A stretch of DNA of 64,000 nucleotides from Xestospongia muta (taxonomy: Eukaryota > Porifera > Demospongiae > Haplosclerida > Petrosiidae), in assembly GCA_963693285.1 (NCBI GenBank), contig OY848917.1:2668501-2732500 (forward strand), given 5' to 3'. The position numbers were made by a program, and so were the translations under genes. Under the pieces are notes generated by a model. That model was not told the origin of the DNA. It saw only the letters and a program-made list of their open reading frames with translations, and ran no database searches. Shown here one piece after another: positions 34,712 through 45,900 of the stretch; positions within the stretch are counted from its first letter, which is position 1, and the number at the start of each line of letters is the position of its first letter.

Positions 34712-35342
34712 TCAGAGTTTCACTTAGAGGGGTGGGGTGGGGGGGGGCATTCACCCCCTCCCCCTTCCCAGAGTCTTGCCTCCCCTCTTGGAAATTTGGT
34801 TAGCCATTTTTTTCAAGGGGTAATTGGATGTAATGAATACAGAACTGAAACTCAACACAAGGAATATACAGCATAAGGTAATCTTAGGCTAAAAATCACT
34901 AGTGTACAGTTTTTAACCGAAACAGCTGTTCTTCTACTCTTTCTGTTCCACATATCTACAATGTCTTCAAGGTCACTTATCCAGCAAAGTGTCAGAAGAT
35001 TCAATGGCTATTTTCATAAGGTGTGAAAGGCTGGCATCAAAATTGTCCATTAAGTGGTTGCATAGACGAGTTTAATTGATTTCATGTGAGAGAAGTGTCT
35101 TATCAGCACCAGAAATATAGTCATCTCATCATGTCATTTGTAAACCACAAATGGTCTAAAAATGTCCCAGAAGCAATCTCAGAGGGTCTAGAAATCAAAC
35201 ATTTTCTTGGGGACATGCCTCCAGACCCCTCTAGCAGGCTTGTTGTCACATGCAGTCCCTTCACCCCCCCCCCCCCCAAATTTTCTCTAAGTATTATTTT
35301 GCCCCCTCCCCTATGTCCATTTTTTCTAAATGAAATCCAGAT
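34712..35342. mobile_element. G/C-run repeat element in the G3 leader intron
   Basis: The left end reads TTTCACTTAGAGGGG and the right end is the inverse of TTTCATTTAGA. A G-run (34731-34749) and a C-run (35263-35278) lie near the two ends. The body has no coding sense that I can recognise. The boundaries are approximate; the element lies inside the 5' UTR intron of G3. Confidence 0.4.
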
Positions 35343-35581
35343 GTTAATATATCAAACTATAGTTGTTAAAAACAAGAAACAAAAACAGCTTAGCAACATA
35401 AAGTGTTCCAGCACAAAAAAAGCACATTTATAATGCAATAAATAGACACATATACTTGTAATTACTTTAGCCATTAAAGACTAAAGTGCCTGTACAAATG
35501 ATTGTATACACTGTATATAGACATTCACATGTACATTGCACAGTCAAATAAAAAAATAAATATGTGTATTGTTTAACTCAC

Positions 35582-35680
35582 CCTAAAAGTTCCTGTGTAT
35601 TTCAAGACAAAAACAAAGACAATGCCAGTAGAATAGTCAATCTGGATTGTGTCTTTTTCTGGAAAGAACATAAATAGAAA
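35582..35680 (-). other. Probable noncoding leader exon of G3
   Basis: A strong donor (AGG|GTGAGT) ends at 35582. The following intron bases (T-G-T-G-T-A-T-T-G-T-T-T-A-A-C reading back) match those at the G1 leader donor near 63987. The acceptor would be 34449-34450, 12 bases upstream of the G3 ATG. The 5' limit of the exon, and thus the promoter, cannot be seen. Confidence 0.45.
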
Positions 35681-35699
35681 TATACATGAAAAAGGAAGT

Positions 35700-36780
35700 A
35701 TTGTTTTTCTGCAGGCAAGAAGTTATATGCTATTATTAAAATAAAATTATACCGGAGGGAAAAGTATAATCTTTTGCTCAATCAGTTATCAGATTTGTCT
35801 TATATAAATAAGTAACTTCAAAGTTGTTTAATAATTCAAAGTAGCAACCCATACACCGGGCTCTCGTGAAAATTGTACAAATGTCTAGACCTTTCAAAGG
35901 GCCTAACAAAGGTCACATCAATAATAAAATCTAGTTTATAATCAAATCCCACTACACACATTCTGGATAGCAATCTACGTTGAAAGAAGGGACTTTGTGG
36001 TTACTTCACTAATAATTATGTTGATTGTATAAAGCTAAACTATTTAATGTTTGTTATCAAGGTGATCTGTTTTATAATTTAGAATCAATGGATTTTGGAG
36101 TAGGCTAACTTTCAATATGCATTAAAACAAAACTTTGATCCATTTATTACATGGCCTTCATGTTTTGCAAAAGTGAGAGTCTAGCTCGATAGACTAACAA
36201 CACATACCAATTATTTTAGAGGTCAATAAACTGTGTAAAAGGTATGTCTGTGATCCATTATATGTTTGTTTCTATCAATGTACATGAACAGTCATTCATG
36301 TACAGTATGGACATATTCTATGCTCATATTAGCCAGAACACTTTCAAGCAACTACTTCACTGGCACAATGTACGATTTACCTTGTTGTCGTTCTATATAA
36401 AAAGCTTTGTACCTATTTCTCCAGCAGTAAGTCAAAGTGCTTTAATTGTTAAAAAGATCCCACCCCCTAAAACATAAGTATTTACTATACATATGGCTTC
36501 GTGCCCATAAAATATCACTCTAGCTATAAGGCATTAGTAAGTTAACTAGTTAACACTATGTACCATCAATGTAACATGACTTGTGATGAGTTTAGAGGCT
36601 CATAAAATATCTAAATCTTACCTTGTGACCAGTTGAAATAGACTTCTAGGGAAAACTAAAAGTCCCTTAGCTTGATCACGCCTTCTTGGGTGTGGCCAAG
36701 AGATTTAGTGCGTAGTTTTTGATGAGGTTAATCGTAACTAGCGCAGTCCTAACTAGTTGCGCGTGTTCTGATAGGCTGTC
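35700..36780. other. Upstream region of G3
   Basis: No coding sequence recognised. It should hold the G3 promoter. A short imperfect hairpin (TTGATCACGCC ... GGGTGTGGCCAA) lies at about 36672-36700. Confidence 0.4.
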
Positions 36781-36789
36781 CAAGTCGGT

Positions 36790-37155
36790 CCTATCAGGAT
36801 CCTTACAAAAGCCGCAGACGGACATTTCTATTCTTATTTACAATTTCTTCCGCGCAGCTTATATTCCAATTAAAGATGCAGTTAATAGGTTCCAATTCCA
36901 ATAACTAAAATCAGGAACTCAACCCAACTGGGAACATCTCGCTGACACTCGATTCTAAGAGATGGCTTGTGGTACTCGCGCTCCGCGTTTTATTAAGTAA
37001 CAAGAAAAGCCTAGAAATGGCGCAAGGAATATATAAGAAATTGGAACTCATCAACTGGGTCGTTAATTGGAATTTTTCAATACGCGAAAGTGCGTGGAAG
37101 ATATAGGAAATAGGAATTGGAACGTCCGTTTGCGGCTTCCGTAGGATCTTTTATC
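36790..37155. mobile_element. Foldback repeat element with arms of about 110 bp
   Basis: The left arm (about 36790-36905) and right arm (about 37030-37155) are reverse complements with scattered mismatches. Aligned pieces include AAGCCGCAGACGGAC with AAGCCGCAAACGGAC, and ATTCCAATTAA in both arms. The middle (about 125 bp) is GC-rich for this window and has no ORF. This is a MITE or foldback structure; the target duplication is not resolved. Confidence 0.65.
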
Positions 37156-37277
37156 TTATCCATGTCTCTCCACTCGAGACCTTAATCCTTAAGCGTCTCT
37201 GTATATATCAGGTGCTACATATGGGGGCAAATAGTTATTTACTTGGCTCAGCAGGAGATGGCTGCAGTACGAATTGC

Positions 37278-37555
37278 TGGTTTAGGCAGAATATTGCCGC
37301 AGGCTCTCCCATCAGTGAGCTGAATTAAACCATCATTGATGTCCACCATTTCTGCAGTGGGATGCAAATGGACAGACTTTATCAATTTTTGTTTTGCCTC
37401 AGTACAATTGCCGATATAGGCAGTGTACTGCAACAGGTTCTTTCATCAATGGGCTGGATTAAATCCATCATTGATGTCCACCACAGTTCTCTACAGTGGG
37501 GTGAATATGTACAGCCTTTGTCCAGTTTAAATTTAATTTATAACCTCTGTTTTGC
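37278..37555 (+). repeat. Two diverged tandem copies of a unit of about 137 bp
   Basis: Both copies contain GGCAG-A/T, a CAGG-TCT-TCATCA-TG-GCTG-ATTAAA core, CATTGATGTCCACCA, CAGTGGG and TTTTGTTTTGCCTC or CTCTGTTTTGCTTC. Their origin is unknown; they may be the front part of the neighbouring retroelement. Confidence 0.55.
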
Positions 37556-37559
37556 TTCT

Positions 37560-38230
37560 GACCACTCAAGAGTAGAACATGGTGTCATCACTTTGGAAGC
37601 CACAAAGATTCAACAACCTGCAACAGGCACTACCTGTACAATAAAGTAATTTCTCACAGGAGACAACCTTAATGTGTTCCACTGGTAAAATCTGCAACAC
37701 ATTTTAAGAATGTTCACATGGCTTGCAGCCAGTGCAAGTATAAGCACGACTGTATCGTTTGGTCAAATTCAGATCATGGAGAAGTCACACGCCCAATAAG
37801 TTCCGCAATCTGTCAGTCACAACTGGTACAAGTCACATCTTGAAATAGGTGATCCACCAGTCACCACATCCAATTTAAGACAGTCGAGGACATATTTGTC
37901 TATATTTAACCTTTCCAGTTATCATTTATTGGTGATCGTATCACCACTGGCAATATAATGATTGTCAAATAAACCATTTCATCAATAAATAGCTCAGCAA
38001 CTGCGATACTAATTAATTATCTAATGCCTGGGGAGCCATGCTCCCTGCTTAGTGGATGCCTGCTACTTTGGCCTCTCCCTTGATTTCAACACCTTAAGAC
38101 TCAGTTTTCCTCTGTTTCTCCCCTCTAGATGCTAGCTGCTAGTATTCTGCATGGTCAATATAAATACACGCAAGAATTGTATAACCTTCAGGTGACCTCA
38201 CCCACAGTAGGATCCCTTTACCTGCCCCAA
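37560..38230. other. Unassigned sequence upstream of the DIRS fossil
   Basis: Richer in GC than the introns and without an ORF. It may belong to the retroelement, but I cannot match it to a domain. Confidence 0.35.
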
Positions 38231-38243
38231 TCACATGTACAGT

Positions 38244-39180
38244 GCCATCCAGACCAGACTTTCACTGGGTTTCTCTGGCTTTCTCTGGCTTTCTCTGTCA
38301 TAGTTTGAAGTTTGACTGTAGGATTGGCTTCTTCACAGCTGCTAGAAGAAGCCCAATCACGTCTGATAGAATTTTATAAGGTCTATAGACACAGACCAGG
38401 CAGTAATTAATCAGTATATTGCAGAGGATGTTCCTTCTGTAAACTGAGCAAAAATCATGACCACTATGGCATTCACATTTGTCTCATTCTGAAACCAAAC
38501 TAAATTTCATATAATAGTAGACTTGTCATCCCTCACAGCCACAGTGTGAGTGACAGTATCTGCACTGATTTCTGCTTCCTCCTTTACTTTTCTGTTGCAG
38601 ACACTGCTCAACTAACGCAAACCTGTGGTCCAGGAGCATCATGGCTAAACTGGATCTCAAAAGAGCTTATAGAAAGGTGCCAGAACACCCTACAGACCAG
38701 GGCCTTCTGGGACTGCAATGGAAGGCCATCATCACATATACCGATTCGAGCACTGCTTTTGGCTTCTGCTGAGCTCCAACCATTGTTCACTGCATTATCC
38801 CATACCCTCACTTGGGCTATGATGGTTAATGGGTTCTGTAATATCCTTCATTGTCTAGCCCACTTTGTTTTTGGCTCACCAGCAAAATCACTTATCTAAA
38901 GGCTTTGGACATCTCAATCTCACTACTTGTGTTCAGGGTGGCACCAAACAACATTGTTGGTCCATACTTAGTGCTGGTCTTCCTCAATATATAGATTGAC
39001 TCAGTCAGACTTTGTGAGGCTTAATACTGAGAGCAGATATGACATTGAATGGGAATCCATCTTCCTTAATGACTGGAACAGTTTATCAATCTTTTCACAT
39101 CTGCCATACAGTCCTACTATGGTCTCTAATGCATCCAGTTCTCAGACAATGAAGTAGTTGTCCAGGCAACATTTCAGTTA
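38244..39180 (+). mobile_element. Fossil DIRS-group retroelement: reverse transcriptase to RNase H remnant
   Basis: In three plus-strand frames I read, in the expected order: H-P-D-Q-T-F (38244), S-V-S-D-S-I-C-T-D-F-C and G-P-G-A (about 38545-38640), L-D-L-K-R-A-Y-R-K-V-P then L-L-G-L-Q-W (38650-38730), V-A-P-N-N-I-V-G-P and F-L-N-I (about 38940-38990), and D-I-E-W-E-S-I-F-L-N-D-W-N at about 39040. This order and spacing is that of DIRS-type RT followed by the RNase H linker. Frameshifts (one near 38640) and several stops make it inactive. No tyrosine recombinase or terminal repeats seen. Confidence 0.7.
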
Positions 39181-39189
39181 CTCATTGTC

Positions 39190-40003
39190 TAAAGTACATC
39201 CTTATTTGTTAAATTTTTGATCTTATTATTTAAGTTTCCACTAGCACTCTACGTATTATTTGTTGTGATTTATATCATTCTAGAGATTGTTCATTGATTA
39301 CACTACTTCCTTGATCTGGACAGGGCTCCAGAACAAAGTAATTAGTGTCAGTTCTAGAATCTGAGTAAGGAAACATTTTAGTGGAACTTTTGAAGGTACA
39401 TTTGAATCCTTCCCCATAGATCATTGGCATGGGGCAATTGCCCTTAAGCCCTTGTAGATATCTAAGGGTAATTCATTAATTTTGACTAGCTGAACTAATC
39501 TGTATTCAGATGAACATAGATACTAGATGTATGCACACCTTACATTGATGCTTTAGCCTAAGTGCTTGATGTAAGAACCTGCAGTTGTCAAACTTTAATA
39601 AGTGATTGATCTCTTTTTAGTAGCAGCCAGTACATGCCTCAGTTAAAGTGCTAACAGTATTGTCATGAGCACATTTTGTAATGAAGAAAACAATCAGTTG
39701 TAGTTAAGTGATATCTTGTATAATCTATTATGACGTACATTATCCAAGCATTGGATGCCAAACTACCTGTACATATATGTACTCTAGGTGGAGTCTGCAT
39801 AAATTACAATTCTCAATAAAAATAACTATTCATATTGCATTAAAATGAAGTTAATGCAAGAAACATAATTTTAGATTTCAATAACCACATTTAAGTAAAT
39901 TTTACATCACCATTTAACAACCATAATGTGATGTATGTACTATAAAATATAGTTTGTTGTATGTATGGATGTGTGTGCATGTGTGTCAATTGAAAACAAA
40001 TTG
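39190..40003. other. 3' flank of G2
   Basis: No gene. 39540-39700 and 39830-40000 match the 3' flanks of G1 and G4, so this is part of the duplicated unit. The G2 3' UTR should be in its right part. Confidence 0.5.
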
Positions 40004-40333
40004 TCACTTTTTTATAGGACAAAACTCTTTAATATGTCTTTTAAACTTTTGTATTTCACCAATACGATATTTCATTCCACATTTATGACATACTAGGTTG
40101 GGATCATAAGGAAGTGAACTATCATCGTCTTCAAACATCTCTTTTGTTGTCGGACGGTGAGTTATATCATAGACATATTGCTTCATTTCTTTAGTAGTAG
40201 GTACTTTAGAACTTGAGACATTTAAACAAGAAGGATCATTCTTATGTGTCATAGGTTGATGAAATAAGCTGTGAGGTAAGACATCTGAGGCCATTAGACT
40301 CCTATCAAGATTTTCATTTGGTTGTGTGACATC
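40004..40333 (-). CDS. G2 terminal exon with intact zinc finger
   Basis: It opens D-V-T-Q-P-N-E-N-L-D-R-S-L-M-A-S-D-V-L after acceptor ATTTAG. Two acidic T-K-E-M segments are followed by the finger C-H-K-C-G-M-K-Y-R-I-G-E-I-Q-K-F-K-R-H and final cysteine. The C-x2-C-x14-H-x4-C spacing resembles short C2HC ubiquitin- or protein-binding fingers, but matches no family I can name with confidence. Confidence 0.8.
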   Translation of the reverse strand, partial: DVTQPNENLDRSLMASDVLPHSLFHQPMTHKNDPSCLNVSSSKVPTTKEMKQYVYDITHRPTTKEMFEDDDSSLPYDPNLVCHKCGMKYRIGEIQKFKRHIKEFCPIKK

Positions 40334-42902
40334 CTAAATGTATAATAAACAAACTAAATGCTACATTCATAACATTCATAACATTTATTAATATTAATAA
40401 TGTATATGTAGGAGGTGAGACTACATGAGTCTCCACATGTTAGTAATAATAGTAGATATAAATATATTTAGACACCAGGTGAATGTCCTGGGGCATTTCA
40501 GTTCATACATGTATGTACTTCGTAGAGAAAAGAAAGCAGAGCATCCTATCTTTTGTGCTACTATTCCTAGACAGGTATTCTTAATGGTCTTGATTGGCAT
40601 GCACATACAAGATCATTGCAAAAAAGTACATTATTTCAAAAACTATTAGCACATATTCATCAATGTAGGGACAACAGTAAGAACATTTAACAAGAGAGGC
40701 TTAGAAATAGCTGTATGAACATGCCTACATAGAGTGTCAAGAGCATAATACTCACAGTTATATGAATCTGGCAATAATTACAATGGTAACTTCAAATCAA
40801 GAATGCTCTTAAGTTAAAAGTTGGTTCTAAAATCTAGAATGTACTACAATATAACAATATGCTTTCAACAATAAATACTGAATGCATGGAGGTTCTATGG
40901 TGTGGTTACGATGTTGGAATGTTCGTACAACCTACTTTGGACTATAAAATGTTAGGAATTAACTTGTAAAACTAAACATATATTCTTTGCTAGTGAGATT
41001 TTTTCAATATCAAAAAATTCCTTGATCTGTCATCAGAAAATTGTTCATATTTATACAAAATAGAAATACTTAAGTACTTCTAAACAAATTATTTTGGAAC
41101 AATTACAAACATCCAGTTTATTCTACTAATAGTATCTCAATCTTAACTTTAACTAACAAACTAACAAACTAATATTAAAATGTTGCTCACTTCAGTATCA
41201 CTTGTATCATCTTCAATATTTTCATTGCCTTCAACAATAATAACTGACTTAGTAAGGCTAATGCTTGTATTAGATGTTGGGTTACTTGAAGGAGGTGCTT
41301 GATATAATGAATCCTGTATGTGATGAATAAAAGTAATAGTTATTTGGTTTAAAATAGTCTTTGCAAATTTACTATTTCAAAACAATTAAAAAAATATATT
41401 AATTTTATATTTAAGGTTTAATTTTTAATGAAATTGAAATATCTTGGAAACAATAATTACCTTGGGGTCTGCCCTTGGTAATAAAATTTGCTTCCAAAAT
41501 TAGTTCTACTGTGTGTAGAAACCTTGAATTACAGGACTTATAAATTCAAAGTAGAGAAGATCTAAAGCTTTAAGAACAGATCATCATTCTCCTAAATGCT
41601 CCAAAGTAGGCAAATGTCAAGTATTAACTACTACATACTATATATATATATATAGTATATAGTAGGGTTTTTTAATTGGAATTAATTTTCAGTTAATTTC
41701 ACAAAGGACTCTGTATTGTGAAATTTAATTCTACAATTATGACAATCCAAAATTAAAAACACATTTTCTCTCCTGTGTCAAAAAATGTCTATAATGACAA
41801 TAGAACATTAATTCACAAAGTGTAGTATTTGTAAACAAATATGATTATCTTTTATATGCTTCATTGATACAAATAAACTATAATGTCAGAAATATCATTA
41901 ATGTTTTTTTTGTATCTCACCAATACGATATATGATCTATGTACATTTATGACATACCAGGTTAGGATCATAAGGTAATGAACTGTATTCATCAGCATCT
42001 ACTTCAGCAGTAGTAGGACGTTTTGTCATATCACGAACTTGATTAGCATAATACTGGATATCTTGGTCAATATTTTCTAAAAGTTCATTCTCAGGTATGT
42101 CTTCTGATGTCTTTGTATTATCAACTGGTTCAGAAACTCCTCCCACCATTTGACCAACTCTATTATCTTGAGTTTGGACATTAGAGATTATTGGATTACC
42201 AGTGGGTGAGGTTTGAGAAATTGGGCTAGACTTACGAACTCCTTGTTTCTTGACTCTTTCCTGCTCAGCTCTTTCCATATCTCTTAATGAGTCATTGGCT
42301 TTTATATTTTCTCTCTTTCTATGCTCTTCCAAAAGTCTTAACCTATCCTCTTCTTGTTGTTGCTTTTGTTGAAGAAGTATAGCTTGTTCCCTTTGTCTTT
42401 GAACATTTCTAGCAAACTGTTGCAGTTGAGCTGCTGTCATTTGGGGAGCAACATATCCACCACTAAGTTCCTCTCTGTATTGAGGTTGATTTGTTGATAC
42501 AAATGCAGCTTGGCTTGGTAGTTGTTTTGGAATATTACCAGATGGATTAACTACGACTTGAATACCTCCTTGATTAGTTGTTTGTTCACTTTGGTTTGTT
42601 GCATATGCTTCTTGATCTTTGTCAGGAGGGAATGTAGGATGTGGTAAGGTTTCAGAAGTCTGAAATGGTTTTTTTCTTGTGGAAAGATTGTTAGATTGAG
42701 GGTGTGTACTTGATGTTTGATGTGGAGTATCTAGTATCCTCAGATATTCTGGAGGTAGAACAGCCTTTAATTTGGAAAGTTGATCATTTGCTTCTCTTAA
42801 CTTCTCACCAATAGTCTATGAAAATAATAAATATGTCAATGTCAGTAATTAATTTGTCATAATCGACATACAATTTTACTGTATACACATGCACACACAC
42901 AT

Positions 42903-42957
<55 letters not shown>

Positions 42958-45900
42958 GTATAATCTATAACATTTTTCATTAAGCTATATGTATTTACCC
43001 TAGCAATGAGGGAATTTATAAAAGTCAGTAGGGTCAATGCAATGTGTATAGAAAGATGAACCTGTTATATCTGTTGTTATGAGGTTCATACAAACTTGGC
43101 ATCAAAACTACATAATGGCAATCAAGCTGTACTTGAAAATCCTGAGTTATCAGGCTCATTTCAATCAAAAAACTATGACAGAACTCAAACAGTGTATCAA
43201 GAGATGATTAATAACCTGCTACAATACACTTTTGTAAATCATCAACTATGCAAGAAGGTTTCAGGATGATATTTAAAATATAAACCTGTTAGGTAGCTTG
43301 GGTGCATTACACAAAACCAAACACTCCTATTCAAAATGTATGTGGCATGAATCTCATTATAAGTAATCTATATTTATTTATCTACTAGTGACCAAAACAA
43401 TTATAAGACTGACTGTAATTGTCACAAACTGTCCTATGATTATTTAAAAGATATTGATCATAAAGTATTGTAACAGTCCGCAGATATTAAAATAAGGAAG
43501 GTAGAGAAGAAAGCTAGAAAGAGTTTTTGAGTAGAGTACTCATATTAAAAGTTAATAGCATTATTTGGTAACCATATGTTAAACTATGTGGCTCAATGGT
43601 TTTGTTAGTTGTATAGTTTTTTGTAATAACTATATAAATTTGTGTATAAACATGTTTGTTTTGCCCACTATGTTCCAATCTCCTACCTTTACTACATACT
43701 ATCTATGATAACACAGAAGTTATTCGGGTATGTCATATATATATGTATGTATATGCAGCTATCAACATATTAAACTAACTTTATTTGCATTGCGTAGTTT
43801 AGAATACTCAAGCTCCATTGTCTTCATTTGTGAAGATAGTGCTCCTTCTAACTCTGCTACTTTCTTTTGTTCTTGTTGAAAGGCTGCCAAAAGATGTTCT
43901 TTATTATCCATAGCATTTTGAGCTTTGAGTTTAGGAATTTGGACTTGGTCTTTTAAATCATCAACCTAAATAGAATAAATAGCAATCATTGCTTATGGAA
44001 AACATTGCTATTATGTAAATCTGATCAACAACTGAATGCAGAATTCAATACAACCTTTGGACATAGTCATTTCTATATATACTTTATTCCAATATAAGTA
44101 TTATAATATAAATATCAGGGATGTATTAGCAGTGTCTTTGTAAGGATGACCTAGACTCTCTATTGAAATGTATTGGCAATAAATATCACACTCAAATCTG
44201 ATCGAAAACTTTTAATTCTTTGCGGCATTACTTTTTATGATAACTCCTTCATTATGACTTAGTTATAGGTTAAAACAAAGTTTCTAAGCATCACAGGTAC
44301 AATTGATCAAATGTTGGATTTGTTCATCTTTCTTAGCCTCCACTTTTTAGCTCACAATAAGTCAATAAACATAAACAGGTTGGGTACCAAATCAGAGGTA
44401 ACGTAAGAATTGTTAATATCAGTCCAATACAAATAATTCAAACAAGATAGCAGGGATGGCAATAATTAATTAGGAATAATTAATTAATTAATTAATTAGG
44501 AATAACGTGAGTAGGCAAAGTGAGAATGGGTGAAGCAGTACCAATCCTTGTTTTATTCGACCCTCTAATGTCACATTACTTTAAAATAAAACATATACAG
44601 TATATGTTATTTATCCAAATGTACAAATGCTAACCATTTCTTTTGTTTTAATATCCTTCTTCAAATTCTCGATTTCCTCTCTCAGAATCTGTATTTCAAT
44701 TATAGCATCATTTACATCACACTAAATAAAAGATGAGAAAAAGAGTTAAATATTACTCATTCATTTACCAAATTATATTAATTCCATGTTTGTAACATTT
44801 AGTTCACTCTTCATGTACAAAACACAATACATGTATACCAAAGAAAATACATTTAATCTCCTAAGTCAAACTCTCCCAAAAAGTGAGTAATTGAGGGTAC
44901 ATGCAGCATGCCAGGAGGTCCTAAGATTGTTTTGGTCCATGTGTATACATGTACTTGTACATGTATACAATATGTCCACTTTCATTGTTTTATTATATTG
45001 TTGTATGCCACTTTCAAAGCTGATAAATGAAGCTAATTTGCATAAAGTAATTGTCAATGCAACCAATGAATTTAATTACTGCTACCACAAGTGCTTGGAA
45101 TTAGGTATGATTGACTGAGCCTTGAAGCTTCTACAAACATCTTTGAGTAGCACCATAGCTTTCCAAACTTTCCAGTGTTCATGCTTGGCACAATACTTTA
45201 CATGTATAGTCCCTTATATCAACAACAGTACCAAAGATAATTCTTCAAATAATTTAAACTTTGTATTAATGAAGGCTTTACAATAATTAAAAGTAAACAA
45301 TTCACTTTGCACTGACTACAATCAATGTAAATTACATATTCAACAATCTGTCATTAAAAGTACAGTTAGTACTTTTATACATTGTGTACAGTACATGTAC
45401 AATAGATGATCATGGGTAGTGAGGAAAACAGATGCATATCTTACCTGTTGTGATTGTAATTCAGTCTCCAAGTTAGCCTTCTCTTGAGTAATTTGTTCAA
45501 CTAAATTATGTGCATCCTGTAGTTGCTGTTCGAGTTGTATGATCTTTTCTTCATGGTCAGCTGCTATCTGTGTTTTCTCATCTCTAGCAATGGTGAGTTC
45601 ATAAACCAGCTTCTTGTGCTCCTCTTCCATTGCATCAATCTGAGTAGTCATCTTAAGTGTAGCCTGTTGATTTTCCACTGTTAATGACTGAACCTCTTTT
45701 TTAAGTCTGTCGTTCTCTTTCTTTTCTCTCTCCAAGTCATTTTGGAGATCACTATGTTCTTCAACTTTCTTGTCAAGTTGATGTTGATGTTTCACTTTAA
45801 CTTCAGATATACTTAAGTCTTCATTTTTCTTTTCAAGTGTTTGTTCAAGTGCAATCTCTGTTTTCAGTTTACTTTTTATCTCTTCCATATTTTGACTACT

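Noticed and set aside
37278..37649. Possible protein-coding gene in the tandem duplicate
   Set aside because: Frames are short and differ between the two copies; no domain recognised.
38546..38899. Plus-strand ORF of 117 codons as a host gene
   Set aside because: Its reading frame crosses a frameshifted reverse transcriptase remnant; only its first part has retroelement sense.
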